A DNA stretch of 42,449 nt from Chlamydia sp. 17-3921 (GCF_902705545.1 NZ_CACSHH010000006.1:1-42449); one strand, 5' to 3'; shown: positions 22,289-31,691, counted from the stretch's first letter. Translations and numbers: made by a program. The notes: a model not told the origin generated them from the letters alone.

Positions 22289-25005
22289 AAATTGTGATAT
22301 CGAACATTGGAAGAAAGATTTTTCAGATTGTCAGTAGAAAAAAAAGGAAGATCGGAGTTTTCAGTGCTTTACTTTTTTTAGACTTGACCCTGCTTAGTGT
22401 GAATTCTCAGACGTTATCAGGAGCTTTAGAAGAAACCCCTTCTAAAGTGAGAGAGATTCATAATGAAAAGCTTCTTTCCGCATGTCCTAAAAATACAGTA
22501 AAAGCTTCCTCTAAAAAATCTATTAATACTCGAATAGAAAAGAATTCTGTAGCTGTCAAGCCGACAGCTTCTGCGTATCAGGTGAAAAACACCAAAAAAG
22601 CTGTTAATGCTCCAGCGACTAACTCTATTAGACCTTCTTTTAATAATATTAAAGGGAGAGAACGAAAATTTTCTTTGGAGGAAAACTTATCAACTTCGTC
22701 TTCTATGAAAAGGAGTACGCGTTTATTACCTCGAGAAGAAACTCAAAATGTTCTTGAACTTTCTGAAGAAGACCAAAAAGAAAGACAAGTTTGGGAAGAA
22801 AAACAAAATTATGCTCGTAAAGCTGTAAATTTAAGCGTTAAAAAGCAATTGGGAGAAAGCCAAAAGATTCATAGCAAAGACTCTCAATTCCATGTAGAAA
22901 CAGAGATTTCCGATGTTATAGACAAAGCTGCGACGACTCATCAAAAAGAAGAAGGTAATGAGAAAGAAGCTCAGGTTATAGAGACTTTAAAGAAAAGAGA
23001 ACTTACTTGCGAAGATTTAAGGGATAACGGTTATACCGTAAACTTTGAAGATATTTCTGTCCTTGAGTTACTTCAATTTGTTAGTAAGATTTCAGGAACT
23101 AATTTTGTTTTTGATAGCAATGATTTGTTGTTTAATGTAACGATTGTCTCTCATGATCCCACTTCTGTTGAAGATTTATCGACTATTCTTCTTCAAGTTT
23201 TGAAAATGCACGATCTGAAAGTTGTCGAACAAGGGAATAATGTCCTTATCTATCGCAACCCACATCTTTCAAAACTTTCTACTGTAGTGACTGATGGGAC
23301 AACCAAGGATACTTGTGAAGCTGTCGTTGTAACTCGGGTATTTCGTTTATATAGCGTTAGCCCTTCTTCTGCTGTTGCTATTGTTAAACCTCTTCTTTCC
23401 CATGATGCTATTGTAAGCGCATCAGACTCGACTCGTCATGTTATTGTTTCAGATATTGCTGGAAACGTAGAGAAAGTTGGAGAGCTATTGAGTGCTTTGG
23501 ATGGCCCTGGGACTTCTATAGATATGTCGGAATATGAAGTTCAGTATGCGAATCCTTCAGCACTTGTAAGTTATTGCCAGGATGTCTTGGGAACTTTAGC
23601 AGAAGAAGAAACTTTTCAAATATTTGTTCAACCAGGAACAAATAAAATTTTTATCGTATCTTCTCCTCGGCTTACAGGAAAAGCTGTTCAGCTTTTGAAA
23701 TCCTTAGATGTCCCTGAAATGGCGCACACGCTTGATGATGTTTCCAGTCCATCTTTAGCTTTGGGATCTTCTGGTGCTGCAAGTCCTAAGCGTCTTCGAT
23801 TTTTCATGTATAAGTTAAAATATCAAAATGGTGCTGCAATTGCTCAAGCTATTCAAGATATTGGATATAACTTATATATCACAACCGCAATGGATGAGGA
23901 TTTTGTTAACACTTTAAACAGTATACAGTGGTTAGATGTTAATAACTCTATAGTCGTTGTCGGAAATCAAGGAAATGTAGATAGAGTTGTTAGTTTACTC
24001 AACGGCTTAGATTTACCTCCAAAACAGGTGTACATTGAAGTTTTAATCTTAGATACAAGTTTAGAAAAATCTTGGGATTTTGGAGTTCAATGGGTTGCTT
24101 TAGGAGATGAACAAAGTAAAGTTGCTTACGCCTCAGGGTTATTGAGTAACTCTGCAATAGCGGCTCCTTCAAGAGCTGCAATACCCCCAAGTTTACCTAC
24201 TGCAGGCTCGATTCCTTTGCCAACTCCAAGTCAGTTGACGGGATTTTCTGATATGATGTCTTCATCTTCAGCTTTTGGATTGGGGATCATTGGTAATGTA
24301 CTTAGCCATAAAGGAAAATCTTTTTTAACCCTTGGAGGGTTGTTAAGTGCTTTAGATCAGGATGGCGATACTGTCATAGTTCTCAATCCCAGAATCATGA
24401 CGCAAGACACTCAACAGGCTTCTTTCTTTGTAGGACAGAATATCCCGTATCAAACAACTAGCACTGTTATTCAAGAAACTGGATCTGTAACTCAAAATAT
24501 CGAATACGAAGATATCGGAGTAAATCTTGTAGTTACTTCTACGGTAGCTCCTAATAACGTAGTCACTTTACAAATAGAACAGACGATTTCAGAACTTCAT
24601 TCCGCTCAAGGTACATTAACTCCTGTAACGGATAAAACATATGCAGCTACGAGAGTACAAGTCCCTGATGGCTGTTTCTTAGTAATGAGTGGACATATTC
24701 GGGATAAAACTACAAAAATTGTTTCCGGAGTCCCTCTGCTTAATTCGATACCTTTAATTCGAGGTTTATTTAGCCGTACTATAGATCAAAGGCAAAAACG
24801 TAACATTATGATGTTCATCAAGCCTAAGGTTATCAGTAGCTTTGAAGAAGGATCAGCAGTTACTAATAAAGAAGGTTATAGATACAATTGGGAAGCAGAT
24901 GTTGGTTCTATGCAAGTAGCCCCTCGGCATGCTCCAGAATGTCAACGCCCTCCACAATTACGGGCTGAAAGTGATTTTAAAATACTAGAAATGGAAGCCG
25001 AATGA
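22285..25005 (+). CDS. cdsC: Type III outer-membrane secretin CdsC (SctC)
   Basis: A 906-residue secretin. A basic N-terminus and hydrophobic core (IGVFSALLFLDLTLLSVNSQ, about residues 23-42) form the signal sequence. Residues about 45-235 are a low-complexity Lys/Ser/Asn/Glu region not found in YscC. The N0 domain (NFEDISVLELLQFVSKISGT, about 250-330) is followed by N1-type modules, then the secretin pore domain from about 600 to 850 with GLLSALDQDGDTVIVLNPRI and the closing VPDGCFLVMSGHIRD ... VPLLNSIPLIRGLFSR ... NIMMFIKPKVI. Translation starts at a GTG overlapping the pkn5 stop (GTGA), so the two are coupled. At 906 residues it is some 300 longer than YscC, mostly because of the N-terminal region. 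It is the last gene before the terminator at 25049. Confidence 0.94.
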   Translation: MKIVISNIGRKIFQIVSRKKRKIGVFSALLFLDLTLLSVNSQTLSGALEETPSKVREIHNEKLLSACPKNTVKASSKKSINTRIEKNSVAVKPTASAYQVKNTKKAVNAPATNSIRPSFNNIKGRERKFSLEENLSTSSSMKRSTRLLPREETQNVLELSEEDQKERQVWEEKQNYARKAVNLSVKKQLGESQKIHSKDSQFHVETEISDVIDKAATTHQKEEGNEKEAQVIETLKKRELTCEDLRDNGYTVNFEDISVLELLQFVSKISGTNFVFDSNDLLFNVTIVSHDPTSVEDLSTILLQVLKMHDLKVVEQGNNVLIYRNPHLSKLSTVVTDGTTKDTCEAVVVTRVFRLYSVSPSSAVAIVKPLLSHDAIVSASDSTRHVIVSDIAGNVEKVGELLSALDGPGTSIDMSEYEVQYANPSALVSYCQDVLGTLAEEETFQIFVQPGTNKIFIVSSPRLTGKAVQLLKSLDVPEMAHTLDDVSSPSLALGSSGAASPKRLRFFMYKLKYQNGAAIAQAIQDIGYNLYITTAMDEDFVNTLNSIQWLDVNNSIVVVGNQGNVDRVVSLLNGLDLPPKQVYIEVLILDTSLEKSWDFGVQWVALGDEQSKVAYASGLLSNSAIAAPSRAAIPPSLPTAGSIPLPTPSQLTGFSDMMSSSSAFGLGIIGNVLSHKGKSFLTLGGLLSALDQDGDTVIVLNPRIMTQDTQQASFFVGQNIPYQTTSTVIQETGSVTQNIEYEDIGVNLVVTSTVAPNNVVTLQIEQTISELHSAQGTLTPVTDKTYAATRVQVPDGCFLVMSGHIRDKTTKIVSGVPLLNSIPLIRGLFSRTIDQRQKRNIMMFIKPKVISSFEEGSAVTNKEGYRYNWEADVGSMQVAPRHAPECQRPPQLRAESDFKILEMEAE

Positions 25006-25048
25006 TGTTATAAAGAGATACACTTCTAACTCTGTTGCATTCGGAGGG

Positions 25049-25107
25049 AAAGCCAAGAAGAGAGGAGTCGGCCGTATGACTTTTTCGTTTTCTTGGCTTT
25101 TTTATTT
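25049..25107 (+). terminator. Intrinsic terminator of the T3SS operon
   Basis: AAAGCCAAGAA (25049-25059) pairs perfectly over 11 bp with TTCTTGGCTTT (25090-25100). A TTTATTTTTT tract follows. The 30-base loop contains a smaller dyad AGTC/GACT. It lies 44 bases after the cdsC stop and before tRNA-Thr. This is the clearest terminator for the rightward block. Confidence 0.85.
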
Positions 25108-25122
25108 TTTGGCTTGCAAAAT

Positions 25123-25195
25123 GCCTAAATAGCTCAGTTGGTAGAGCAACACATTCGTAACGTGTAGGTCGTCGGTTCGATCCCGGCTTTGGGCA
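25123..25195 (+). tRNA. tRNA-Thr (anticodon CGU)
   Basis: A 73-nt cloverleaf with acceptor GCCTAAA/TTTGGGC (one T-G pair), D arm GCTC/GAGC, loop TTCGTAA with anticodon CGT reading ACG, and T arm GTCGG/CCGGC with loop TTCGATC. The anticodon stem ACACA/CGTGT has an A-C mismatch at its last pair next to the loop. CCA is not encoded. It begins 16 bases after the U tract of the operon terminator, so it needs its own promoter or read-through. Confidence 0.95.
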
Positions 25196-25215
25196 AAAAT
25201 TTCTTTATCAGAGAT

Positions 25216-26289
25216 CTAAAAGCCTTCTGGAATAAGATCAGCAGCAAGCATTTTAAGCAAGTTTGCTCGTAGTTGTGTAATTGTTTCTTTTTTTAGATCT
25301 CGAGATTCTTCAGGTTGTTGTAAGGCTAAATGTGCTCTACGAACCTGCCAAAATAATAAATTCCCTATAGAATGATTTTTAGGATTTCTAATCCATCCTA
25401 GTTCTATTCCCAGTTGTAACCAACTTAATGCATCTAATGTTTCCTTTAGTTCCAAGTGATAAGAGTGTGTAAGAAGACCTAAAGAACGAAGTATATGATT
25501 TTTCAATTCTCCAGAAGACTCTTCAGAATAACATTTTTTTGCTGAAGATTCGGCAACTGAAATTTTGGAAGCCCAAATTCTTAGAGAAGATATGATTTGT
25601 TCTTCTGTAAGTCCTAAAGAGCATCTATTGGACAAAACTATTACATTTCCAGAAAGATCTGTAGTCGAGGGTAATAAAGCTGAACTTACAATTTCTGCAT
25701 CTTCATTTAGTATATTGGCTAGCCCCTTAGAGTATACAAGAGCCGGAGTATGTAGAAAACAATGGCCCTTTAATGCTGTACCACAGTGTTTTGGATTCGT
25801 TGTGAGAAATCCAAATTCTGAAGAAAATGCAAAGGATAACTTGTTATGCAAGTAATTATCCAGTTGTATGAGTTTGTCTAAGGCTTTTTCAGGTTCTGAA
25901 TCAAAATCAATAATATGTAGAATCAAATGATCTTGGAAGTTTATGGCGATCAGAATATCTCCTGTCCGATTTACAATTAAGGCTTCTCCACCAGGATTTC
26001 CAATGAGATCATAAGGAAAGACAAAATGTTCTAGCAAAAGCTCTTTTTGCCATAAAAGAGAGTCTTTAAGAGAGAGAATAAAGAATTCATCTAAGCTCAT
26101 GCTATCATTGAAATAAGACGTAATGAGCTGCAAAAGTTCTAGTTTTTTTTCTTTAGATAAGCAGGGAAGAAATTTCATAACAGAGAGATTTCTAGACAAA
26201 GAAAATGTTGTTATCGGCCAGATTTTATTTCCTTGTAGAGATTTTTTCTTATCCACAAAGCTTTGAAATAAATCACTAGGAATTGTCAT
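25216..26289 (-). CDS. mcsB: McsB-like protein arginine kinase homologue with altered active site
   Basis: A 357-residue member of the ATP:guanido phosphotransferase (McsB) family, which in Bacillus phosphorylates protein arginines and hands proteins to ClpC. Family landmarks are recognisable but changed. The NEEDH catalytic loop reads NFQDH (117-121). The CPTNVGT signature reads NPKHCGT (165-171). The N-terminal SSRIRLARN block is TTFSLSRN. Conserved context remains around them (FGFLTTNP, HTPALV, LGLTEEQII). Loss of both catalytic Glu of NEEDH argues against normal kinase activity. It overlaps the mcsA end by 14 bases and has no Shine-Dalgarno of its own, so translation is coupled. It corresponds to C. 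trachomatis CT675 and may act as a regulatory pseudokinase. Confidence 0.85.
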   Translation of the reverse strand: MTIPSDLFQSFVDKKKSLQGNKIWPITTFSLSRNLSVMKFLPCLSKEKKLELLQLITSYFNDSMSLDEFFILSLKDSLLWQKELLLEHFVFPYDLIGNPGGEALIVNRTGDILIAINFQDHLILHIIDFDSEPEKALDKLIQLDNYLHNKLSFAFSSEFGFLTTNPKHCGTALKGHCFLHTPALVYSKGLANILNEDAEIVSSALLPSTTDLSGNVIVLSNRCSLGLTEEQIISSLRIWASKISVAESSAKKCYSEESSGELKNHILRSLGLLTHSYHLELKETLDALSWLQLGIELGWIRNPKNHSIGNLLFWQVRRAHLALQQPEESRDLKKETITQLRANLLKMLAADLIPEGF

Positions 26290-26797
26290 GGGTATCTTGA
26301 TCTTGCGTTTTTAAATTGTTAATTTGATCTCGAATTATTGCTGCTTGTTCGTAATCTTCTCGTTTTAATGTGTCTTGAAGAGCTTCGTTAAGAGCTATCA
26401 ACTTCAATAGAGGATTAGCACTATTGATTTTTCCTGGAGAGCGGCCTATATGTAAAAATCCTCGATTTTTTTCTAAAGAAAATGAAGAAGAAATGGCTTT
26501 GTTTTGATTCAGTTTCGTAAGGAGTTGGCTTTTAAAATTCGTATAACATTGATGACAGCCTAGCAACTGATCTCCATCTTGGCGAAAACTCCATGTTGTC
26601 TTACAGTTTCCGCATTCTAAGGTGACGGAATCCCTTTGAGGACATAAGAGAGTATTTTCATGTCTGTAGTAATAACTTGGGTAGGGACAGCTTGAGCAGA
26701 CATAGGAACGCAGTACTTTTTCTGTATTTATTTCTGTGTAGCAGACAGTCGCCTGTTGTTGACACTGATAGCAACGTGCTGTTGGGGGAATTGTCAT
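26276..26797 (-). CDS. mcsA: McsA-like zinc-finger / UVR-domain regulator
   Basis: A 173-residue protein with paired cysteines: CYQC (9-12), YVCSSC, LECGNC and LGCHQC with further single cysteines, forming the zinc ribbons typical of McsA. The C-terminal UVR motif is LIALNEALQDTLKREDYEQA followed by AIIRDQINNLK, the helix pair that binds ClpC or UvrB-type partners. In Bacillus McsA activates McsB and couples it to ClpC and CtsR. AAGGAG sits six bases before the ATG, the strongest ribosome site in this part of the window. It is transcribed leftward after tRNA-Glu and tRNA-Lys and is followed by overlapping mcsB. It corresponds to CT676. Confidence 0.88.
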   Translation of the reverse strand: MTIPPTARCYQCQQQATVCYTEINTEKVLRSYVCSSCPYPSYYYRHENTLLCPQRDSVTLECGNCKTTWSFRQDGDQLLGCHQCYTNFKSQLLTKLNQNKAISSSFSLEKNRGFLHIGRSPGKINSANPLLKLIALNEALQDTLKREDYEQAAIIRDQINNLKTQDQDTHDNS

Positions 26798-26905
26798 GAG
26801 AATCTCCTTAAAGCCTAGCTTTCTCTATCCATAACAAAAACAAAGAAAGTAGAAAAAGACTTTTATAGAAATAAAAAGGAGATTGCCTAATCAAGAATAA
26901 CTAAT

Positions 26906-26978
26906 TGGGTCTTGAAGGATTTGAACCTTCGACCCCCTCATTAAAAGTGAGGTGCTCTAACCGCTGAGCTAAAGACCC
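26906..26978 (-). tRNA. tRNA-Lys (anticodon UUU)
   Basis: A 73-nt cloverleaf on the minus strand with acceptor GGGTCTT/AAGACCC fully paired, anticodon stem CCTCA/TGAGG and loop CTTTTAA (anticodon TTT), and T arm GAAGG/CCTTC. CCA is not encoded. It lies 28 bases downstream of tRNA-Glu, and the pair probably derives from one transcript. Confidence 0.97.
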
Positions 26979-27006
26979 ATAAATATCTTGTTAGATTTAT
27001 ATACTT

Positions 27007-27081
27007 TGACCCCAAGGGGATTCGAACCCCTGTTACCGGAATGAAAATCCGATGTCCTGGGCCAGGCTAGACGATGGGGCC
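27007..27081 (-). tRNA. tRNA-Glu (anticodon UUC)
   Basis: A 75-nt cloverleaf on the minus strand. Acceptor GGCCCCA/TGGGGTC has one G-T pair, anticodon stem TCGGA/TCCGG carries loop TTTTCAT (anticodon TTC), and T arm AGGGG/CCCCT has loop TTCGAAT. As the only visible tRNA-Glu here, it would also supply the substrate of HemA (10993-12012). Confidence 0.97.
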
Positions 27082-27092
27082 AAGACGATACA

Positions 27093-27121
27093 ATTTTACA
27101 GGTTTTCTCTCTTTAGAGCAA
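27093..27121 (-). promoter_or_regulatory. Sigma-66 type promoter for tRNA-Glu/tRNA-Lys
   Basis: On the minus strand TTGCTC (27121-27116) and TAAAAT (27098-27093) are separated by 17 bases, 12 bases upstream of tRNA-Glu. A 10-bp inverted repeat TTTTCTCTCT/AGAGAGAAAA (27103-27112 with 27153-27162) overlaps the spacer. Confidence 0.45.
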
Positions 27122-27181
27122 TCTTTTCTCTTTGTAAGATTTCTAAAACTATAGAGAGAAAAGTTCTCAAAAAGAAAAACT

Positions 27182-27724
27182 TTATAACGAAGCAATATCT
27201 GTTTCTTTTTGCTTTGTAAGCTCGTCTATTTGCTTACAAAACTTATCAGTAAGATCTTGGATTTTTTTCTCTTTATTTTTCACAACATCTTCTGTTAGGT
27301 CTGAGTCTTTTTTTAGCTTATCGTTAGTTTCTCTACGAATGTTACGAATTTGAATTTTTGCTTCTTCACATTTACGTCGTAACTGTTTAATCATATCCTG
27401 CCTCAGCTCTGCAGTTGGCTCAGGAACACGAATACGAATAATAGAACCCTCAACTTCTGGTTGAAGATTTAAATTTGCTGCAATCACTCCTTTAGCAATT
27501 GCTGAAGTGTTGTTTGCATCGTAGGGAGATATAACGAGTTGACGAGTATCTGCAACAGATATCGATGCAATATCTGATAGTCGCATTGACATTCCATAAA
27601 CATCTACAGTTACAGTTTCTATTAGAGCTGGATGAGCTTTTCCTGTTCTAAAAGTTTTAACTTCTTTTTGAAAAAATTCAAAAGAAGCCAACATTTTTTT
27701 TTCTGTATCACGTAGTATGGGCAT
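27182..27724 (-). CDS. frr: Ribosome recycling factor Frr
   Basis: Splits the post-termination ribosome together with EF-G. It is 180 residues, the usual length, with hallmark segments [59 protein letters not shown], and the long helical domain through [15 protein letters not shown]. It overlaps the end of pyrH by 17 bases, and GAGG six bases before the ATG lies inside pyrH. The rpsB-tsf-pyrH-frr order is the widely conserved bacterial arrangement. Corresponds to CT677. Confidence 0.97.
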   Translation of the reverse strand: MPILRDTEKKMLASFEFFQKEVKTFRTGKAHPALIETVTVDVYGMSMRLSDIASISVADTRQLVISPYDANNTSAIAKGVIAANLNLQPEVEGSIIRIRVPEPTAELRQDMIKQLRRKCEEAKIQIRNIRRETNDKLKKDSDLTEDVVKNKEKKIQDLTDKFCKQIDELTKQKETDIASL

Positions 27725-28448
27725 GATCTACCTCTTCGCCGATTAAAGTCCCAATTGTTGGATCAAAAACAGATTTTTCTAAAGAGTGTTGAACAAAGCT
27801 AAATACACGAATAGGAATATGGGAATCCATACAAAGAGAGATAGCGGAAGCGTCCATGACTCCTAGTTGTTGAGAAAGGCAATCTTTATAAGATATAAAA
27901 TCATACTTTACAGCGTCTAGAAAAACACGAGGATCTTTGTTGTAGACACCATCTACGTGCATGGTAGCTTTGATGAGGATATCAGCTTTAAGTTCACAAG
28001 CTCGTAAAGCTGCCCCAGTATCCGTCGTTAGATAAGGAGAGCCGGCTCCTGTTGTACAGATAAGAACTTTTCCTTGATTTAAAGCTTCTACAGATTTTTG
28101 TGGCGTATAAAGTTCTGCAAGCTGAGGACAGGAAAGAGTTGATGTTAGTAGGCAAGGGATATCATCAGCTTTAAGAGCATCTGTAACGGCCATCCCATTA
28201 ATTAATGTGGCAAGCATTCCCATTTGATCTGCAGATACACGATTGATTTGCAATTCTTTTTGTTCTGCAAGACCTCGTAAAATATTTCCTCCACCGATAA
28301 CAAGTGCAATTTCAATATCACAATTACGCACGGCTCGAATCTCTGATACGAGTCTAGACAAACGCATTTCATCTATTCTAGTACCAACATCTTTAGATAA
28401 AGCTTCTCCAGAAATCTTAAATAAGACGCGTTTAATTTGCTTAGGCAT
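27708..28448 (-). CDS. pyrH: Uridylate kinase PyrH
   Basis: A 246-residue bacterial UMP kinase of the amino-acid kinase fold, making UDP from UMP and [11 protein letters not shown] (11-18), [55 protein letters not shown] and DGVYNKDPR are all present. It lies between tsf and frr as in most bacteria; chlamydiae depend on it to use host-derived pyrimidine nucleotides. AGGAG is present upstream of the ATG, though about 12 bases away. Corresponds to CT678. Confidence 0.97.
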   Translation of the reverse strand: MPKQIKRVLFKISGEALSKDVGTRIDEMRLSRLVSEIRAVRNCDIEIALVIGGGNILRGLAEQKELQINRVSADQMGMLATLINGMAVTDALKADDIPCLLTSTLSCPQLAELYTPQKSVEALNQGKVLICTTGAGSPYLTTDTGAALRACELKADILIKATMHVDGVYNKDPRVFLDAVKYDFISYKDCLSQQLGVMDASAISLCMDSHIPIRVFSFVQHSLEKSVFDPTIGTLIGEEVDHAHTT

Positions 28449-28455
28449 GGATCTA

Positions 28456-29304
28456 CTAAGCTCCTATTTTCCATAAAATAAATTGCTTTACTTCAACAGG
28501 GGCCCCTTGGCTTTTTGAAAAACTTTCAATTAAACTTTGAATTGTCAAATCTGGATTTTTAATAAAAGGCTGATCTAATAAGCAGACTTCCTTGAAAAAT
28601 GTACTGAGTTTTCCGGAAATGATTTTATCGATAACTGTTTGGGGTTTTCCTTGTGCTTGAGAAGATATAACTTCTGTTTCTCTCATAATAATGTCTTCTG
28701 GGACATCTTTTTTACTTATGAATTGGGGCCGCTCAGCGACTACATGCATGGCAATATCTTTTGCTAGAGTTTCCCCTTCAGGTGATCCAGAAAGAATAGC
28801 TATTGAGATAGTTTTTCCGTTGCCATGAGAATAGATACCAACACTATCTGTTGATGCTGTGGGAAGATAAGACACTCGGTTAATACGGATATTTTCACCA
28901 ACGGTTTGCATTGTGATGGCCCGCAACTCATCAATAGAAAGAGAAGGGTCTTGAGAGGATGGTAATTGAGTCAGAGCTTCAACGTTGTCCACTTTGTGAT
29001 TTAAGACATCTTCAACAAGTCCTTCTACAAAATTTCGAAACACGGCGTTATTTGCTACGAAGTCTGTTTCAACATTAACTTCTACAATAGCGGCTCCTCT
29101 AGAATCTGCTTTTGCAGAAATGATACCTTCTTTTGTTTCTCGATGTTCCTTTTTGCCAGCAGAAGCTAAACCTAGTTTTCGTAGAAATACAATAGCTTCT
29201 TCAAGATTTCCTTCACTAGCTTCTAAGGCTTCTTTACATTTGGTTAACCCGACACCAGTGCGTTGTCTTAAAGTTTTCAAGGTGTCCATAGAAAAATCTT
29301 TCAT
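28456..29304 (-). CDS. tsf: Elongation factor Ts
   Basis: A 282-residue nucleotide exchange factor for EF-Tu. The N-terminal UBA-like module ([38 protein letters not shown]) is followed by [16 protein letters not shown], the EF-Tu-contacting core, and the C-terminal helical module. The ATG at 29304 overlaps the rpsB TAA by one base (TAATG). A second ATG five codons in has a similarly weak site, but chlamydial EF-Ts starts MxDFSM, supporting the first. Corresponds to CT679. Confidence 0.97.
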   Translation of the reverse strand: MKDFSMDTLKTLRQRTGVGLTKCKEALEASEGNLEEAIVFLRKLGLASAGKKEHRETKEGIISAKADSRGAAIVEVNVETDFVANNAVFRNFVEGLVEDVLNHKVDNVEALTQLPSSQDPSLSIDELRAITMQTVGENIRINRVSYLPTASTDSVGIYSHGNGKTISIAILSGSPEGETLAKDIAMHVVAERPQFISKKDVPEDIIMRETEVISSQAQGKPQTVIDKIISGKLSTFFKEVCLLDQPFIKNPDLTIQSLIESFSKSQGAPVEVKQFILWKIGA

Positions 29305-30137
29305 TAGTTCGTCTCATCAAATTTTTTTGCTAACAAATCTTCATGTCGATCTGCATCAGTTTTTTCTTCTTCATCAGGTGATTCTTCTTCTGATAATAGA
29401 AGATTACTTTCTAAAGATTTAATTGGAGAAACGATTTCTAGACCGAGTTTTCGCTTTGTTTGAATAATATTTTCTTTAATAACATTGATGATTAAACGAA
29501 TGCTTTTTAAAGAGTCATCATTACAAGGAATAACATGATTGATAGGTGTTGGATCACAGTTAGTATCTACTAGAGCTAGTACAGGAATTCCTAATTTCTT
29601 AGCTTCAGCAACAGCAATCTTTTCGTAGCTAGGATCTACAACTACCAGGAGACCTGGCAGTTTTTTCATGAAACGAATGCCCTCTAGGTTTTTCAAAAGT
29701 TTTTGATGTCTTTTGGCAAGAAGGGCCATTTCTTTTTTAGTAAGATGGAATTGATTCCGAGCTAAATTTTTTTCGATTTTATCTAAAGTTTTGATGGAAT
29801 TGCGAATTGTTGCCATGTTAGTTAGCATTCCACCTAGCCAGCGTTCTGCAACAAAAAATTCTCCTGCTTCAATTGCTGCTTCTCTAATGACACACTTTGC
29901 TTGTTTTTTTGTCCCAACAAAAAGGATGGTTTTATTTTCTTCAATAACGCGACATACATGAGGAACGGCGCACCGTAATTGTTGTAAAGTCTTTGCTAAA
30001 TTAATGATATATAATCCATTTTTCTCTTCGAAGATGTAAAGTTTCATTTTAGGATTCCATCTTCGTGTTTGGTGCCCAAAATGAGCGCCAGCCTTTATAA
30101 GGTCTTTTATGGAAAGATTGTAGAGCTGAGAGTCCAA
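29304..30137 (-). CDS. rpsB: 30S ribosomal protein S2
   Basis: A 277-residue S2 with [72 protein letters not shown], and [20 protein letters not shown]. The C-terminal tail is acidic ([20 protein letters not shown]), about 30 residues beyond the S2 core. The start is a TTG, with GAGGT eight bases upstream; no in-frame ATG is available. A weak start for a ribosomal protein is notable. Leads the rpsB-tsf-pyrH-frr operon. Corresponds to CT680. Confidence 0.96.
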   Translation of the reverse strand: MDSQLYNLSIKDLIKAGAHFGHQTRRWNPKMKLYIFEEKNGLYIINLAKTLQQLRCAVPHVCRVIEENKTILFVGTKKQAKCVIREAAIEAGEFFVAERWLGGMLTNMATIRNSIKTLDKIEKNLARNQFHLTKKEMALLAKRHQKLLKNLEGIRFMKKLPGLLVVVDPSYEKIAVAEAKKLGIPVLALVDTNCDPTPINHVIPCNDDSLKSIRLIINVIKENIIQTKRKLGLEIVSPIKSLESNLLLSEEESPDEEEKTDADRHEDLLAKKFDETN

Positions 30138-30226
30138 GCTTTGTACCTCTATTTCAGATTAGAATATATTAACAATGGCATCCTAGCTTTGAGCTAAGAT
30201 TTCAGTCTTGGTTGGTGGTTTTAGAA

Positions 30227-30297
30227 AGCGCCCGATCAGAATCGAACTGACACCGGTAGCTTGGAAGGCTACAGCTCTACCATTGAGCTACGGGCGC
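30227..30297 (-). tRNA. tRNA-Gly (anticodon UCC)
   Basis: A 71-nt cloverleaf on the minus strand with acceptor GCGCCCG/CGGGCGC fully paired, D arm GCTC/GAGC, anticodon stem GTAGC/GCTAC with loop CTTCCAA (anticodon TCC), and T loop TTCGATT. CCA is not encoded. It lies between ompA and rpsB, all leftward. Confidence 0.96.
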
Positions 30298-30316
30298 AAA
30301 ACCAAATGTAACAAAG

Positions 30317-30345
30317 ATGGTAATGTAGTAAAGCTTTTAACGCAA
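30317..30345 (-). promoter_or_regulatory. Candidate promoter for tRNA-Gly
   Basis: On the minus strand TTGCGT (30345-30340) and TACCAT (30322-30317) with a 17-base spacer, 19 bases before tRNA-Gly. The -10 is a moderate match. A direct repeat AAGATGGTAAT occurs at 30314-30324 and 30344-30354, one copy on each element. Confidence 0.35.
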
Positions 30346-30421
30346 GATGGTAATCTTTATAAAAGAGGAGTTTTTTTGATTAATAAATAATTTATTTGAG
30401 AATGAGAAGATGGATGAAAGA

Positions 30422-30461
30422 AATAAAAAATAAAAAACCCAGAAGCCTTAGCTTCCGGGTT
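30422..30461 (-). terminator. Intrinsic terminator of ompA
   Basis: On the minus strand AACCCGGAAGC (30461-30451) pairs with GCTTCTGGGTT (30446-30436) over 11 bp with one G-U and a 4-base loop. A run of T residues broken by single A follows (30437-30422). It lies about 60 bases after the ompA stop. Strong and unambiguous. Confidence 0.9.
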
Positions 30462-30521
30462 AGAAACCAGAACTACGAGAGTCCTAGTAGCAACAAAAAG
30501 TTAAGATTGCCTAAGCAAACC

Positions 30522-31691
30522 TTAGAATCTGCATTGAGCAGAAATGTGAGCAGCTCTTTCATTGATCAAGCGAGCTTCACCATTGATTGCCCATTTATCA
30601 GCATCGATTAGAGTTGCTCCAATAGCGATACCACAAGCTTTTCTAGATTTCATTTTGTTAATCTGAACAGAAACAATTTGTAGGAAATCTCCATACTTGT
30701 TGGTGCTGTCAAGAGCTGTAGCTTCCCCTAATAATGTTGGGTTCCATGTTGTCAAGTTCATGACTGGTGTAGCTAGTTTTGGCTGAGCAATTTGGATCGT
30801 ATCAGCATCAAAAGAGGCTCTTGACCACTGAACACCAATATAAGGAACGAGCATATTGAGTCTATAAGACAATGCTGCTCCGACCTGCCATTCGTGATAA
30901 TCTAGTGTTGCATTTTTTAAATCTGTTGCAGCTTTTGTTCCTGCGTTTTGAGGGAGGGGAAGAGAAACTCCTTTATAACCCTGTGGTCTATGTATAGTGA
31001 ACCGAGCAGCGTTAGATAGAACGTTCAATTCTTGAATACGAGGTTTGGACTGAGCGTATTGGAATTCTGCTCCCAATGTAGCACAACCACATTCCCATAA
31101 AGCTCCTCGAGCTCCAACGCTCCAAGAGAAAGTTGTATCTGTATATAATTCTACTATACCATTAGTGATCGTTACGTTAGGCAACTCTGTAGCACCTATA
31201 GTTCCTCCAGCAACACCAATTAAGCCAATCATATTAAAAGATTCAGAATTTCCTTTAATGTAGCCAGATGTTGCTCCTAAAGTACAGAAAACATCAAAAC
31301 GGTCCCAGATGTTTAGAGCTATATAACCAGCATTTGTGAATAATTCTGCATCGTGTAAATGCTTGTTGTAAGCAGGGTTAGGTCTTTCTGTTGATGTGGT
31401 AAAATTGGATTCAGTATTTCCTGTTGGCGCTGCTCCCATTGAAAATGTTTTTGCAACATCTGTTTTGAGAACTCGATCGAAAACATAATCTCCATAAAAT
31501 CCTGTACGTAGACTGATCGCATCACACCAAGTTGCACAAGGATCGCATGGATCTCCCGTTACACCTTCCCATATAGTGCCGTCAATTAATAAACTTGGTT
31601 CTGCTGGGTTCCCTACAGGCAAGGCATGTAAGGAGGCGCTACCAGCTACAAATACGGCGGATAACAACGCCGACTTTAAGAGTTTTTTCAT
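30522..31691 (-). CDS. ompA: Major outer membrane protein MOMP (OmpA)
   Basis: A 389-residue cysteine-containing porin, the dominant surface antigen of chlamydiae. The signal peptide is residues 1-23 ([20 protein letters not shown] then LHA), and the mature protein starts [15 protein letters not shown]. Conserved segments are [70 protein letters not shown] and [17 protein letters not shown]. Between them lie four variable segments (around residues 65-95, 140-160, 225-255 and 295-335); the last contains [12 protein letters not shown]. The C-terminus AQCRF has Cys where relatives I remember have Phe, keeping the terminal Phe needed for outer-membrane assembly. The ATG at 31691 has GAGG five bases upstream; a GTG two codons earlier is rejected. 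Confidence 0.98.
   Translation of the reverse strand: MKKLLKSALLSAVFVAGSASLHALPVGNPAEPSLLIDGTIWEGVTGDPCDPCATWCDAISLRTGFYGDYVFDRVLKTDVAKTFSMGAAPTGNTESNFTTSTERPNPAYNKHLHDAELFTNAGYIALNIWDRFDVFCTLGATSGYIKGNSESFNMIGLIGVAGGTIGATELPNVTITNGIVELYTDTTFSWSVGARGALWECGCATLGAEFQYAQSKPRIQELNVLSNAARFTIHRPQGYKGVSLPLPQNAGTKAATDLKNATLDYHEWQVGAALSYRLNMLVPYIGVQWSRASFDADTIQIAQPKLATPVMNLTTWNPTLLGEATALDSTNKYGDFLQIVSVQINKMKSRKACGIAIGATLIDADKWAINGEARLINERAAHISAQCRF

Noticed and set aside
27103..27162. 10-bp inverted repeat after frr as a terminator
   Set aside because: It is AT-rich and not followed by a T tract on the minus strand, and it overlaps the tRNA-Glu promoter. Not called as a terminator.
30298..30435. Short direct repeat AAGATGGTAAT before tRNA-Gly as a tRNA remnant or attachment site
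   Set aside because: Only 11 bases, two copies, no mobile gene nearby; it coincides with promoter elements.
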